Below are positions 21,540 through 33,458 of a DNA stretch of 64,000 bases, in pieces (position 1 is the first letter of the stretch; each line of letters starts with the position of its first letter). The notes beneath the pieces are model-generated. The model did no database searches and was not told the origin of the DNA. It was given only the letters and a program-made list of their open reading frames with translations. Location of the stretch: the NCBI RefSeq assembly GCF_026210795.1, contig NC_089442.1, forward strand, positions 2,418,001 to 2,482,000. The letters are read 5' to 3'. Source of the DNA: Rhizophagus irregularis. Its lineage: Eukaryota; Glomeromycota; Glomeromycetes; Glomerales; Glomeraceae. The translations under genes were made by a program, and so were the position numbers.

Positions 21540-22202
21540 GTATTACTCTTCAGAAGGTTGAACTTACTTATCTGACCGCTATTCAGGGCTATATAAAGCA
21601 TATATTACCTACTAAAGAATACAACAATACTGAAACCTTTGTCAAAGACTATAAGCTGTTACTTAAAGAACTGGTATTTAATAAGAATGATGTACAACTC
21701 ACCTACTTGTTATTTATTCTCACCGCTTTTACCAACGAGTATGAAATTTCTATAAAAAATTACATAAACAAAACAATCCAAGAACAAGTGGTGTAATTTG
21801 ACTAACTAATAATATGCCAATATCAATACAAGTACAGTTGAGGATACAAAAATTTTTGAAAATATCGAATACTAATCAATAAATATGGAATGTGTTGATC
21901 AAAATACTGAATATCAATTAGAAGATATGATTGCAGAATCTTCAACAAAGAGCTCTAAAAAGAGTTTCACAAAATTGAATGCCAAAGCCATACCCTATAC
22001 TTCAAAAGGAAAAGGATGTACTATTATATTTGCAAAAATAGTCTCCAGAAATTTAGATATAAGTAGCAACTATAACACCTCCTCAACTCATCTAGTAATA
22101 GATAAAAAAATAATGTGACCAAGTGTACAGTATCGAATAGCAAGGCTCAGCCAGCTAAGAAGAAATAATAATACGCTCTTTTAAAAGAAATACAATCAGT
22201 AA
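21540..22202 (+). pseudogene. LINE ORF1-like remnant, 5' part
   Basis: Fragments in shifting frames read LQKVELTYLTAIQGYI, then a stop, then a frame at 21885-22118 of unknown type. The last bases before the Plavaka element (LLKEIQSV) connect across it to TGYILAPKNNVQEITLYNI at 29047 onward once one TGA copy is removed. The sequence looks like the first ORF of a fungal non-LTR retroelement. That identity is inferred from context and general resemblance and is not certain. Confidence 0.4.
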
Positions 22203-22317
22203 TGACACTAGTCGAAATAAGGCAAATCGGCTAAAAATCGGATATCCGATTTTAGGTCAAATTACGGCTGAAATATGTCCGATTTTTACAAAAAAAATAT
22301 ATTCCGATTGTTATCCG

Positions 22318-22526
22318 ATTGACTGCCAATCAGATGTACTTCGGAACTTAAATCGGATATAAATCAGAACTAAATCATACTAAATTCGGACAGTCAATCA
22401 GATGTACTTCGGAACTTAAATCGGACATAAATCAGAACTAAATCATACTAAATTCGGACAGTCAATCAGATGTACTTCGAAACTTAAATCGGACATAAAT
22501 CAGAACTAAATCATACTAAATTCGGA
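22318..22526. repeat. Left subterminal tandem repeat of Plavaka
   Basis: Three near-identical units of about 72 bp begin CAATCAGATGTACTTCGGAA and end ACTAAATTCGGACAGT. Repeats in this position are typical transposase-binding regions of CACTA elements; binding here is inferred. Confidence 0.75.
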
Positions 22527-22656
22527 AAATTATTATATATAGAAAATTCGATTTAAATTTATTATCGTTATATATTAATTATCAGAAATATTTACGAATA
22601 ATACATGAAAAAAAAAAATTTAAAATAAATGTAATCGATAGTTCCGCTTCATTCAG

Positions 22657-24690
22657 CTAAATCATCGCGGCTCCACTTTTTTGACTATCGATTAACACCT
22701 CTTCCGTTTCTTCACCATAGTCTTCATCTTCGTCGAAACCACTTCTACTATCGATTTCCGTATCATATATAAAATCCTCTTGCTCGACATATGACCATTG
22801 TGGAGCATCTTCAGTGCATTCGGTCGAAGTGTTGAACTTCATCATCATACTGGCGAGGTCGTTGTAATTTTGCCGTTTGAATATCTGCCGAATGTGAGTC
22901 GATGACGTTTCGAAGTAAATTTTTTAGCTAAAAAAGATAATATAATAAAATAAATACAAAATAAAGAAAGGAACAAGAGTGATATATCGAAGTATAAATA
23001 TCGAAGTATAAATATCGAAGTATAAATATCGAAGTATAAATATCGAAGTATAATAAATATCGAAGTATAATAAATATCGAAGTATAATAAATATCGAAGT
23101 ATAAACCTCTTGTGATCGCCAAGAATAATCATAGACGCATACGATCGTCTTATCTGGATTCTCTTCATCTGACTCACTGATTTCCGGCGAGTAGTAAGAT
23201 CGATTTGCCAACATTTTTAATAATTGGCGTTTTTCATAACCAATTATTCTTTCGTCACTTTTCCTATAAAGATCCTTTGCAGCCTTAATTCGACGCAATT
23301 TTTTCTTAAATGATAAATATATAAGAAAATTAGCATAAATCATTAACATGATGATAAAGGAAAAAATTCGACAATTTTACATTTTGTACGCGACTGTTGT
23401 TGTGAACTCTGCGACTGTCCTCGTCGCTTTTTCCACTTTTTTCAGTTGTGTTTGTGATCTTCGCGACTTATGGAGGGCGCTTAACCAGTTCGTCAATTGT
23501 GCTATGAAGGTTTATAATTCGGAAACATCGCCCTTCGAAGTTCGGGAATTAATCTACTGCGAATTTCAACATTTTTTGGACTATTAAACGTTTCGTTATC
23601 ATCCAAATTGTCATTAGGTTTAATAGTTTTGAGGATCATTTTCATTTCAATCTTTAAATCGGAACAATTAGTATAAAAGTATAAAGACTGTACAATTCTG
23701 CCTAAAATTACAAAATTACAAACCCTCGCCTCCTTTTCACGTTGTTCTTCTTGTTCTTCTTTTGGTTGATTTTCGGCGTAGTGTACCGTCTTCTTTACTT
23801 TTTTTGACCCATCCGATTTGAACCGTTTTGCTAACCGTTCTTCTGGAACATCAATAAAATCAAGGCTTTCAGATGATGATCGTATCTGGTATTGTTCGAG
23901 TTTCGTTTTTAATTCGTTAACCTCTTCTTTCAAGTCGTTATTTTCAGAACCGAATTCTGCGTTAACACCAGCAAGAAATTCGTTATTCTTCGTAAGCGAG
24001 CTATTTCAGTGGCAACGACAGCTGTATGTTTGGTTAATTCATTATTTCGTCGTTCTAACTGTAAACACTTCGCACGCAAATCGGATACTTCTTAGAGATA
24101 ACTCGATTCTCTGTATAAAAATGTAAAATCAACAAAAAAAAATACTAAATCTAACTGACGATATATACACGATACAGACCTGTTGATGCATCATCATCAT
24201 CGCGGGTAGGTTCATTAGTTTGATATCTGACCGGAAGCCGAAGATTTTTATATCTCTTTTACACTTTGGACTCGTTGCTCGTCGACTTGGCGCAGCAGAT
24301 GGTGGTTGAGTATTGGACGAATCCGGAAGCCGAAGATTTTTATATCTCTCTTTTACACTTTGAGCTCGTTCATGACTTGGCGCAGCAGATGGTTGTTGAG
24401 TATTGGACGAATTTTTATTGATGTTAGTAGTTTGAGCTTCGCTTCATAATTGGAGTGGCGTTCAAGCTTCAGCTTGTTGGATATTGGACGAACTTTTATT
24501 GATGTTAGTAGTTTGAGCTCGCTCTATGAATTGGGGTGGCAGTTCCTTCAACAGCTTGTTGGATATTGGACGAACTTTTATTGATGTTAGTAATCGTTTT
24601 ATTTCGATTATCACTAGCCAAACCTTTTTCAGTATTTTTATTTTTTCTATTTTGGATCATTATTTTTTTTGGTTGCGAATTTTGGCTCAT
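22657..24690 (-). pseudogene. Plavaka accessory gene (coiled-coil protein), frameshifted
   Basis: Blocks on the minus strand read in order. First is a basic Asn/Ser-rich N-terminus (24690-24505) with a partly repeated NINKSSSNIQQ motif. Next is a coiled coil with heptad leucines (about 24090-23890, DLRAKCLQLERRNNELTK then NNDLKEEVNELKTKLEQ). A basic nuclear-type patch KRFKSDGSKKVKK follows. Then comes a block with RSYYSPEISESDEENPD and WRSQE (23310-23108). An intron built from a minisatellite follows, and then LKNLLRNVIDSHSAD and an acidic tail DAPQWSYVEQEDFIYDTEID (to 22657). At least two single-base shifts (about 23980 and 22815) and stops near 24440-24460 break it. The function is unknown; the position opposite the transposase suggests a second element protein. 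Confidence 0.5.
22982..23106. repeat. TATCGAAGTATAA minisatellite inside an intron
   Basis: Four 15-bp units and four 18-bp units of ATATCGAAGTATAA(ATA) lie between a GTTTAT donor and a TTTTTAG acceptor of the minus-strand accessory gene. Long frames across it (TSIFILRYLYFDIY) are artefacts of the repeat. Confidence 0.7.
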
Positions 24691-25269
24691 TATTTTTTTA
24701 TTTTTTTTTTGGTTGCGAAGAGTATTAGACGTTAAAACTCTAAAAAGAAAAGGTGAGAAAAAATGAAGTTTTATTTAAAAAATTAAACTTTAAGAAACTT
24801 TCGCCATCATACTGATCGAATAGTCTATTTTATTATTAATATTATTAATCGAACGATTTGAACGCAAATCGACATCATGTAATATTTATAATTTAAGTGA
24901 TAGTTGATGATTTTAATAAATTTAATATAATTTAAGTATTATATCGACAATTAAACTCTAAAAAGATTAAACTCTAAAAAGAAAAAGGTTGGTGAGAAAA
25001 AATGAAGTTGTTTAAAAAATTAAACTTTAAGAAACTTTCGCCATCATACTGATCGATCGAATAGTCTATTTTATTATCAATATTATTAATCGAATGATTT
25101 ATATTTATAATTTAAGTGTAGATTGATGATTTTAATAAATTTAGTATTACATCGACGCAGTTGATGATTTTAATAAAATTTATTCTAATTTAAGTATTTT
25201 AAACGAATTATATTGATATTATTGATATATTATTAACAATTAACTTTATTTCGAAAAACGTTCACAAAA

Positions 25270-28200
25270 ATGACGAGAAAAAGATCATTATCAAGTATAC
25301 TCAATGAAGAATCAGATTCTAGACCTCATGCCATACCTTCATCACGTATACAAAGAACCAGATCAGTGTCAAATATAATTGACGAAGAATCTTCAAATCA
25401 ATCTTATCCTACATCATCACGTATTGGAAGGTTAGTTGCATGTAATTGTTCTGAATGTAATGGACGATTAGTAGATCCTCGTACGAAAACTATCCATGAA
25501 ATTAACCAAGATTCAGAGGATGATGATTCAGAAAGAACAGAAGTACATCTACCTGATGAAGCTGAATTGCCTAGTGACGAACCATACGAAAGTGCCTCAA
25601 TATCAGATGAACCACGAATGAGAGAATCAGAAGCTGAATTGCCTAGTAGACAACGATCAAGAAAATATGTTTGACCGGTTATAATTGCTGAATTAGGAGA
25701 TACAGTAGATGATAAATCTTCTGAATCTTCTGAATATACTACGGAGGAAGATGCAAATATCGATGATAGAAATGAATCATCCGATAATGAACCATCCAAT
25801 GATGACGAATACCACGAAATTTTTGAAGATTATTCATGTCCACCTTTCGAACCATTTCAAGATTCTGATACTGAACAATCAATAAATAATCGGTTCTTAT
25901 GGATATTATTATGGATCATGAGCTTCCGAACCAGGTTTAACTTACCAGAAACAGCTACAGAATCATTGATAAAATTCTTGAAGCTTGTTCTAACAGAAAT
26001 CGGTAGTCCTGATTTTGACACATTTCCTGACACTTTATATCTAGCAAGAAAAGCCCTTAATCTTGAAGACCGGTTTCATAGTTTTGTGGCGTGTTCCAAA
26101 TGCCACAAATTATACAACAAACAGGAAATAAAAAGTTTTCTCCAAAATGAGCAACCTGCCATCATGAAGTGTTGCCATGTCGAATTTCCTAATTCGACAA
26201 CTCGAAGATTAAGGTTGTGCCAAACACCTTTGGCACAGAAAACAACATTGTTAAATAACCAAATTTCAATCAAACCTGAATTATTATTTCCGTTTGTGAG
26301 TATTAAGCAGCAATTGGAAGCAATGTATCGTCAACCTAACTTTGAAAATTCTCTAAGGCATTGGATAAATCGTCCAACTTTCGATAATATCCTAACTGAT
26401 ATATACGATGGTGAAGTTTGGAAAACTTTTAAAGAAACGACAGATGAAAGTTCGAATAATTTTTTCTGATCTGATGTTGCTGATTCGCACCTCGGATTGA
26501 TTTTGAATTTGGATTGGTTTCAACCCTTCGACGGCACAATCCACAGCACCGGAGTAATATACGCTGCAATCGGTAACCTTCCGAGGGATGTCAGATTCAA
26601 GCGCAATAATATCTTGATTCTTGGCTTATTTCCGGCCCAGATGAAGTAAGTTTACATAAGATTAACCACTATCTGGCGCCAATCATTGATGAGTTGAAGT
26701 CACTTTGGGAAGGAGTGACATTAAATAAAACGTATGAATGTCAAGAAGGGAAAAGAATTCGCGCAGCTCTGATTCTTGTTTCATGTGACATACCGGCTGC
26801 AAGAAAAATTTGCGGACATATTTCCGCTTTGGTGTCGTGTCATAGATGCGAAAAGAAGGCGAATTATGAAAATCGGCAGCATAATTTCGCTGGGATAAAT
26901 GAAATGGACGAATGGTTTACTTGCCGTGATTCGGCTCAACATCGTCAAGATGCTATAGGATGGAGACGCTGTAATTCGGACGCAGCAAGAAAGCGATTTG
27001 TAAAGCAAACTGGAGTTAGATGGTCCGAATTATTGCGTCTACCATATTTCGATCCAATTCGGTTCATTACAATCGACCTGATGCACTGCTTGTTTCTGGG
27101 CATCGCAAAATGGATTGTAAGAAGACTTTGGATCGAAAATGGCGTATTAACAACACATATTTTGAAAACAGTTCAGAAAAAAATGGATGAATTTAAAGTT
27201 CCAGCTGACTTGGGTCGAATCCCAGGAAAAGTCGATTGTGGAGATGGGTTTTCAAATTTTACTGCGGATCAATGGCGAATATTTTTTACAATATATGCAA
27301 CGGTCTCTCTCGGGAACATCTTTCTGAGAATGACCGGAAGATTCTCGTGAATTTTGTGAGAATTTGTTCAATTTCAGTAAGTCGAATTGTAGAAGTCGAT
27401 TTCATGAGAGAGGCGCATCGAGGCTAATTAACCTAGTGAAGTTGATAGAAGAAAATTACGGTCGCGATAAAATCACACCGAATTTACATTTATCACTTCA
27501 CTTATGTGAATGCTCACTCGACTATGGACCTTTATATACATTCTGGTGTTTTTCCTTTGAGCGCATGAATGGCATGCTAGGTATAATATTTTAAATATTC
27601 TTGTTACTTTCTAAAATAATGCATTTTTATCAACTTTTGTTTAAAATAAATTTAGGCTCTTTTCCGAATAGCAGAAGGAAAATTGAACCGGAAATTATGC
27701 GCCGCCTGATGTTTGATAATCAAATCAGTAATATCATTAATTCCGGCGTGGAATCAAAGGGCCTAGATTTGATTAGTAATAGACCATCTGTTGGCTCTCT
27801 ATCAGAAGCCGACCAATTTTCTGCTGATGAAATGAGGCGATTTTGGTTGACTTCAAGAAACATTCATGAATCGACCACCACAGGAAAAGAAGCATTTCCG
27901 GGCGAAATGCTCAGACCAGTATTTAACGATATTGTAATGTCAAGTGATATGCTTGACTTAATAGTTGAATACTACATGGCGAAGCTACGAAACGATGGAA
28001 TTTCGGAAACCATTTGGAGAGGGTGCAGAAGATTCGATAATAGTTCAAGTTAAAATGAATCAATTTGGAAGGTGCCGAATTGGTTCTGAAATATTCGGCT
28101 CTTCGATATCATCACGTCATGTAAAAAGCTCATTTATCTTGGCAAAATTTATGACAGAAAGTGGTGATATCGATTGCTATCCTGGACAAGTCCAATACTT

Positions 28201-28490
28201 TTTTACACATGCCGTTAATTTGCCGGATGGGTTATCCGAACATAATCTAGCATTTATTCGCTGGTATAAACCTGCAGAATCATCAAATATTCGGTATCAT
28301 TTCAGAGTTAGAGATGACGAAATATGCAATGTTGAATTATGGGGTACCGAGTTTTACCTAGAATCCCGCGACTGTATTATTCCAGTTCATCATATTCTTG
28401 GCCGATTTATACCAACGAAATACCGAATTTCAGGCAGGGGAGAAGTTCAAACATCTATTTAGCGGTAAATCCAGTCAATAGAAAATTTCA
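25270..28490 (+). pseudogene. Plavaka-type transposase, multiply broken
   Basis: The gene starts at 25270 (MTRKRSLSSILNEES). It has an acidic Ser-rich N-terminal region, then a zinc-binding block (ACSKCHKLY...MKCCHVEFPN, about 26090-26190). The catalytic-type blocks follow: LNLDWFQPFDG, then RIRAALILVSCDIPAARK, CHRCEK, ITIDLMHCLFLGIAKW and LHLSLHLCECSLDYGP, and a C-terminal RDCIIPVHHILGRFIP domain. One intron (about 27580-27655) joins NGMLG to SFPNSRRK. Damage includes in-frame TGA stops at 25672 and 26467 and single-base shifts near 26635, 27313, 27430, 28000 and 28450. Neighbouring host genes have no such damage. Assignment to Plavaka rests on these blocks plus the CACTA ends. Confidence 0.85.
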
Positions 28491-28544
28491 TATTCGCTGA
28501 AATTAGTATCTTTTTCGAACTTTATTTTGATGAAATGACATATA

Positions 28545-28790
28545 ATTTCAAATAATACAAATATCGGAATTTATTAAATTTTAAAATAATACAAATTTCA
28601 AATAATACAAATATCGGAATTTATTAAATTTCAAAATATACAAATTTCAAATAATACAAATATCGGAATTTATTAAATTTCAAAATAATACAAATTTCAA
28701 ATAATACAAATATCGAAATTTATTAAATGTTAAAACAATACAATACAAATATCGGAATTATTAAATGTCAAATTTACATATAATATAATT
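28545..28790. repeat. Right subterminal tandem repeat of Plavaka
   Basis: About five irregular units of 45-55 bp have the form AATACAAATATCGGAATTTATTAAATTT. They lie between the transposase end and the right TIR, mirroring the repeated left end. A further direct duplication (GCACCGCAAATC..CTATGCCGAATG) lies at 28850-28960. Confidence 0.7.
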
Positions 28791-29049
28791 ATCGGAATGT
28801 CGAAATATTATAATGCGCAAACATCGGAATTTGAAACAAATATCGGAATTTGCACCGCAAATCGGCTATGCCGAATGTCATCTGATATGCAGCCGATTAT
28901 CGATCATATCCGAAATCGGAATTTTGCACCGCAAATCAGCTATGCCGAATGTCAGCCGATTATTGATCATATCCGAAATTTATCCGAAATTTGGCCAAAA
29001 TTTGGCTGATTTGCCTTACTTCCGATTTGCCTTATTTCGACTAGTGTGA

Positions 29050-29835
29050 CTGGATATATTCTAGCACCTAAAAATAATGTTCAGGAAATTACTTTATATA
29101 ACATCCTCTCCACTTGGGCTCAATTTAAATTCTTCAACATCTTAAGGAATGGAATCACGTGATCGCTTTCAAGACTAAACATCAAAAGAAATATTTAATG
29201 ATCACTGTCTCAATCGACTTCAACGAATGGACTATAAGTCTATGAAATTAAAGAGTTTGGACTGCTCCTTTAGAAGGACTTCCTATCTATTGGTATCCAG
29301 CTAACTGGAATCTTTATCAAAGAAAGGAAAGAAAACGATTTCAGGTTGTGATGAAAAATTTACCTTATTCTTTTTTTTATTTTTCTTTAATATGAATGAT
29401 TACTAACTGTTTTTTTTTTACTTTTTTTTATTAAGTTTGACTTTTGAGTGGGCTTCTGAGGTATAGAAACTCCAAAGATTTGTAAGTACGAATTCTTTGG
29501 AGTTTTTTTTATTTTTTTTTAATATGAATAGTTAATATACTAATCTAGAACTGTCATCACTTTAATATTATATCCTTTAGATCCTTCCCAATCACCTATT
29601 TCACATTTAAGATGCAAAGTATTTAAGGTGGTTCAGAAGAAAAATATCCATAAGCTTATTACATATTACAAAAATTGTGCTGATTTGGATAAAACTATAA
29701 ATATTAAGTTAAATTTGCAAGAATTTAAAAATGTTTGGATTAGGTACTTTTCATCTCAACTATCTAGAGATCATAATCGACCATCAAAAAATGGCTAAAA
29801 TTAGAAGCAGAACTAAAACTCAGTTCATAAGGTAT
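29050..29835 (+). pseudogene. LINE ORF1-like remnant, continuing beyond Plavaka
   Basis: This continues the sequence interrupted by Plavaka: TGYILAPKNNVQEITLYNI, STWAQFKFFNIL, then out-of-frame pieces to about 29350. More follows at 29595-29835 (FKVVQKKNIHKLITYYKNC, FKNVWIRYFSSQLSRDHNRPS). Multiple shifts and stops are present. It is then cut by the F2 element at 29836. Confidence 0.4.
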
Positions 29836-30303
29836 AGGTCAAAAAGTGAAACAAGCATCAATTAGTCACCAATTAATCACCAATCAGGCAGTTTACTAAC
29901 TTTTGATCTAGTAATCAGAAAAGAATAAAATATAGTTTATTAGAATTGTCTCAATAAGACAAATCTAATGGTAGTAAAATCGCATTTCTAGAATTAATAC
30001 TTGATGATAAATTAAATAAAATATAAAAATAAAATTATATCATTTATATTTTATTTAATTTTTTATTAACTATTAATCCTAACAATGCGATTTTACTACC
30101 ATTAGATTCGTCTTATTGAGATGATTCTAATGAGCTATATTTCATCCTTTTCTGATCACTGGATCAAAAGTTAGTAAACTGCCTGATTGGTAACGTGATT
30201 TTATAATAAAATGCCAATCAGTCACACCGCCCTCACCAATCAGCTACTTGATTGGTGACCGATTGGTGCCTGATTGATGCCTGATTTTTCACTTTTCAAC
30301 CTG
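29836..30303. mobile_element. MITE family F2, copy 2, with an internal fold-back insert
   Basis: The ends AGGTCAAAAAGTGAAA and TTTTTCACTTTTCAACCT match the copy at 1672. The middle (about 29890-30182) is a near-perfect inverted repeat bounded by GCAGTTTACTAACTTTTGAT and its complement, containing the same ATTCGTCTTATTGAGA hairpin motif seen in elements P1 and P2. It looks like a separate fold-back insertion flanked by 'ccaatcagg'/'cctgattgg'. Confidence 0.6.
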
Positions 30304-30794
30304 TAAAGTTAAACCAAATACTACAAATAACAAGACTATGGTGAGCAAGCCTTTTGAAAAAAAACATGTTTCTAATACTTTAAAGAATATGCAGAAAAGT
30401 TTGAATGGTAATGAATTTGGAAAACTTACTTTGTTGGCAGAATTATTAAGAAGGCTTTGGAAATTGACAGGATAACTACTTGGCCTTGATGACTATAAGT
30501 AAAATGTGGGAAATACTATAGTAGACTTCATATTTGTAGTATACTAATATTTTTTTTTAGTTATCTCTGTTTTAATTTTTTTTTTTACCCTACCATTTTT
30601 GTTATTGCTCCTTTTACTTCTTTTTGTTTGTATTGGGTTTTGTTTGCAGTAGCAGTGAGTTCTTGGGGATACTCATGATATGGATTTCTCTAAAAAAAGA
30701 TACTTTTAAGGTAGACTTACTCCTTTAGCCTAAGTCCTTTACTGATAGTACACATATAGTTATTTTGCTAAAGTTAGCAGATAGATAATTCTTA
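30304..30794. other. Decayed retroelement tail and spacer
   Basis: A short piece reads MVSKPFEKKHVSNTLKNMQKSLNG in the plus direction and may belong to the same LINE-like remnant. No intact gene is present. Confidence 0.35.
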
Positions 30795-31751
30795 CAGTCA
30801 ACTTCCTCTATAGTCACTCCCGTTATAGTCACATTCTACTATATAGTCACACCAGTTGAATGTTCAAAATACTTTATTATTAACATCTATTCTATATAGT
30901 CACAATCTATCTATAGTCACTATCATACCTATCCTCAAAAATCATATATTAAAAAGAACTGTTTATAATCACAGTTATATAAAGAATATATTAAATAACT
31001 TAGCATCTAATAATCGTACAAAGATGTACCATAGCTTGTTAGAATCGTCTCACTGAGACGAATCAAATGGTGGTAGTTTTATCCTTTTAAGATCACTGAA
31101 TGATGAGTTATTTAACAAAATGTTTAACATCAGCAATATAATATTTCTTGATTTACGTTTACTGCACCATTTAACATTTTGCTAAATTTCTTGGTACTTA
31201 GTGATTGTAAAAAGATGATTAATAGCTTGTTGGAATCGCCTTATTAAGACGAATCTAATGGTGGTAAGCTCATCTCTCTGTGATCAATATTGACGGAGTT
31301 ACTACTTAAAAACTATTTAATATTTTTTAATTTCAGAAATTGATTTAGTAATTGGATTTCGATGTATCTTATACCATTAGATTCGTCTTATCAAGACGAA
31401 TCAAATGGTAGTAAGATAGTCTCTCTAGGATCAATATTGGCAGAGTTATTACACAAAAACCATTAATATTTTTTAATTTTAGAAATTAATCTAGTGATTG
31501 GATTTCGATGTATTTTATACCATTAAAACTGTCTCATCAAGACGAATCGAATGGCGGTAAGATCTCTCTATGATTAATATTGGCAGAGTTACAATACAAT
31601 AAAGTTTTAAGTATAATTCTGGCTAAAATTATGTTAATTTTTGGCTGGAATTATAATATACTAATATAAGAAATTTTTTATATAGTTACATCTCTTTATA
31701 ATCATCAAATATGGACTATTCCAAATGTGTGACTATAAAGAGAGTTGACTG
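30795..31751. mobile_element. pogo/Tigger-like non-autonomous element P2 (uninterrupted)
   Basis: The ends are TA-CAGTCAACTTCCTCTATAG and the inverted AGAGAGTTGACTG-TA. It is collinear (inverted) with P1 at 17867-19885 but lacks the GC-rich and F4 inserts, so it shows both empty sites. Four hairpins of the type ATTCGTCTTATCAAGACGAAT are spaced by about 150 bp and each sits next to 'aatggtagtaag'. No transposase is encoded. Confidence 0.8.
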
Positions 31752-33458
31752 TATTGTGAATTAGAATTTTCAATTAGTTTTACATATATTGTATTAATTT
31801 TTTTATATAAAATTTTAATAAATAATTATATGTTTTGCAGCAAAAATAAATAAATAAATAAATATGGGTTTAAAAGTTTATATTTAATAATAAAATTGGA
31901 GTATTTATAAATTTTTAATATTTTTAAAAAATATATTTTAAGAAAGTAAACTGGTAACTTTATTCTTCAAAATAAAAACTATTAAATTACCAATCAAATT
32001 TTTTAAAAAATATCTATATAAAAGTTATTAGTATTTAAATTTAGTAATTTCTATATAATCAGTTTAATTGCCGATCTGTCTAAAATCGGCACTGCATTAC
32101 TAATAAAATTCAGGAATAATTAGCGATAATAAAAAAAAGCATTTTTTGCATCTTACATGCAAAATAAGTTTCACCCGTTTTACAAACAGAAATATCATAA
32201 ATACAATATTTTCTTTCATTTTATGACAAGTCATATTCGCCAAAAAATTTTATAATTATATTTCTATAACTGGTTTTCTTCAACTTTCACTTGTTTTTAA
32301 TAATAAAAATATTTCAAAAAAGCTTTTAAAAACAACTTTAGAAGCTAAAAATTATAGGTTTTTAATGTAAATAATGCAATATAGTAAAATGAAATATTGA
32401 AATTTTGTATATTTTAAGGTGTAAATCTGACACACACGCATAGTAAACTCATTATTTTGCATATGAATGTATAACTTTTTTTTGCAAATTCATTTTTTTC
32501 AAATATTTTTTCAGTATATTATATGATTTTTTTTTTATAGTCAATATGTCATTTATGAGATATCCTTTTTTGAAGTTTGTATTCTAGCACAAAATCGGCA
32601 AATTTAATCCTGAATTTTATTAGTAATGTAGTGCTGATTTTAGGCAAATCTGCAATTAAATTTAAAACAAAAAAGTCATGTAAATGTATTTATTTTATAA
32701 AAATCTACATAATTCAAATCAATATTTATTTATTGAATATTATTCTAAAATTTAAAATATTGAATTTTTTTTCAATATTTAAATTCTATAACTACTTGTA
32801 TATTAATTTATTAATTTTTATAATTATAATACTTGTAAAGAATATTACATTTTTTAAAATGGTACTAGACTACTAGCTTTTAAATTTTTCTTTTTTTATT
32901 TGCTAATTTTTTTTATTAATTAAATATTATTAATTTATTTTTACAATATATTATTCATTATAAATTATATTTAAAATTGTATTTAAATAAAATATTTTTT
33001 TTTTTTTTAGCCAAGGTAGTGCAATTTGTGAGTTTATTAATTATATGTAAGAATATAAAAAAACATCTGTTATATAACTAATTTATTAAAACTCCAAACC
33101 AGTTTTTCATCCATAAGATTACTTCTGTGCCCTACCATTACCTTATGAAATTCACCTATATCCTTCAATAGTAGCTATTAAATTATATAGGATTACTATT
33201 TCATAAGGCTTAAGTAAATGCTTTCACTACCCTCTAAATAAAAAAAAAAAGAAAGTTTATATTATATTTGTATATTTTTGTATTATTATATACTTTCCAA
33301 AGTACCCTGTTTCCTTCTCTAATAAATTGGTTAATGTATTGTTTTGTTTTTTCTAATGCTATTGATCATTGTTCATTATGTTTCAACATTTTCCTTTTTT
33401 TCAAGTCAAATGTACCCTCTTCTGTTTGTATAGTTAGAATCCATTTGTATGTAATACG
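31752..33458. other. AT-rich spacer with one TIR repeat
   Basis: No gene is supported. It contains the element at 32060-32672 and a small inverted repeat CCTTATGAAAT/ATTTCATAAGG (about 33142-33213) next to the end of the LINE. Confidence 0.45.
32060..32672. mobile_element. Element with about 55-bp inverted termini
   Basis: The left end TTTAATTGCCGATCTGTCTA...GGCACTGCATTACTAATAAA (32062-32113) is an inverted match to 32612-32670 (TTTTATTAGTAATGTAGTGC...). The interior is AT-rich and non-coding. No clear target duplication is visible. It is probably a MITE of unknown superfamily. Confidence 0.5.

Larger units (their letters stand above)
22206..29046. mobile_element. Full-length Plavaka-type CACTA transposon
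   Basis: The ends are perfect inverted repeats of at least 20 bp starting CACTAGTCGAAATAAGGCAA, and TGA is duplicated on both sides (22203-22205 and 29047-29049). A CACTA terminus with a 3-bp duplication defines the CACTA/EnSpm superfamily. The plus-strand gene is a Plavaka-type transposase, and a second gene lies on the opposite strand. Subterminal tandem repeats occupy both ends. The boundaries are intact, but both genes are broken, so the copy is probably immobile unless helped in trans. Confidence 0.88.

Noticed and set aside
22318-22526. CRISPR-like tandem repeats
   Set aside because: The units are directly adjacent without unique spacers and lie at the subterminal position of a CACTA transposon in a eukaryote.
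22845-23349. Overlapping minus-strand frames rich in TSIFILRYLYFDIY
   Set aside because: They are translations of the TATCGAAGTATAA minisatellite in an intron.
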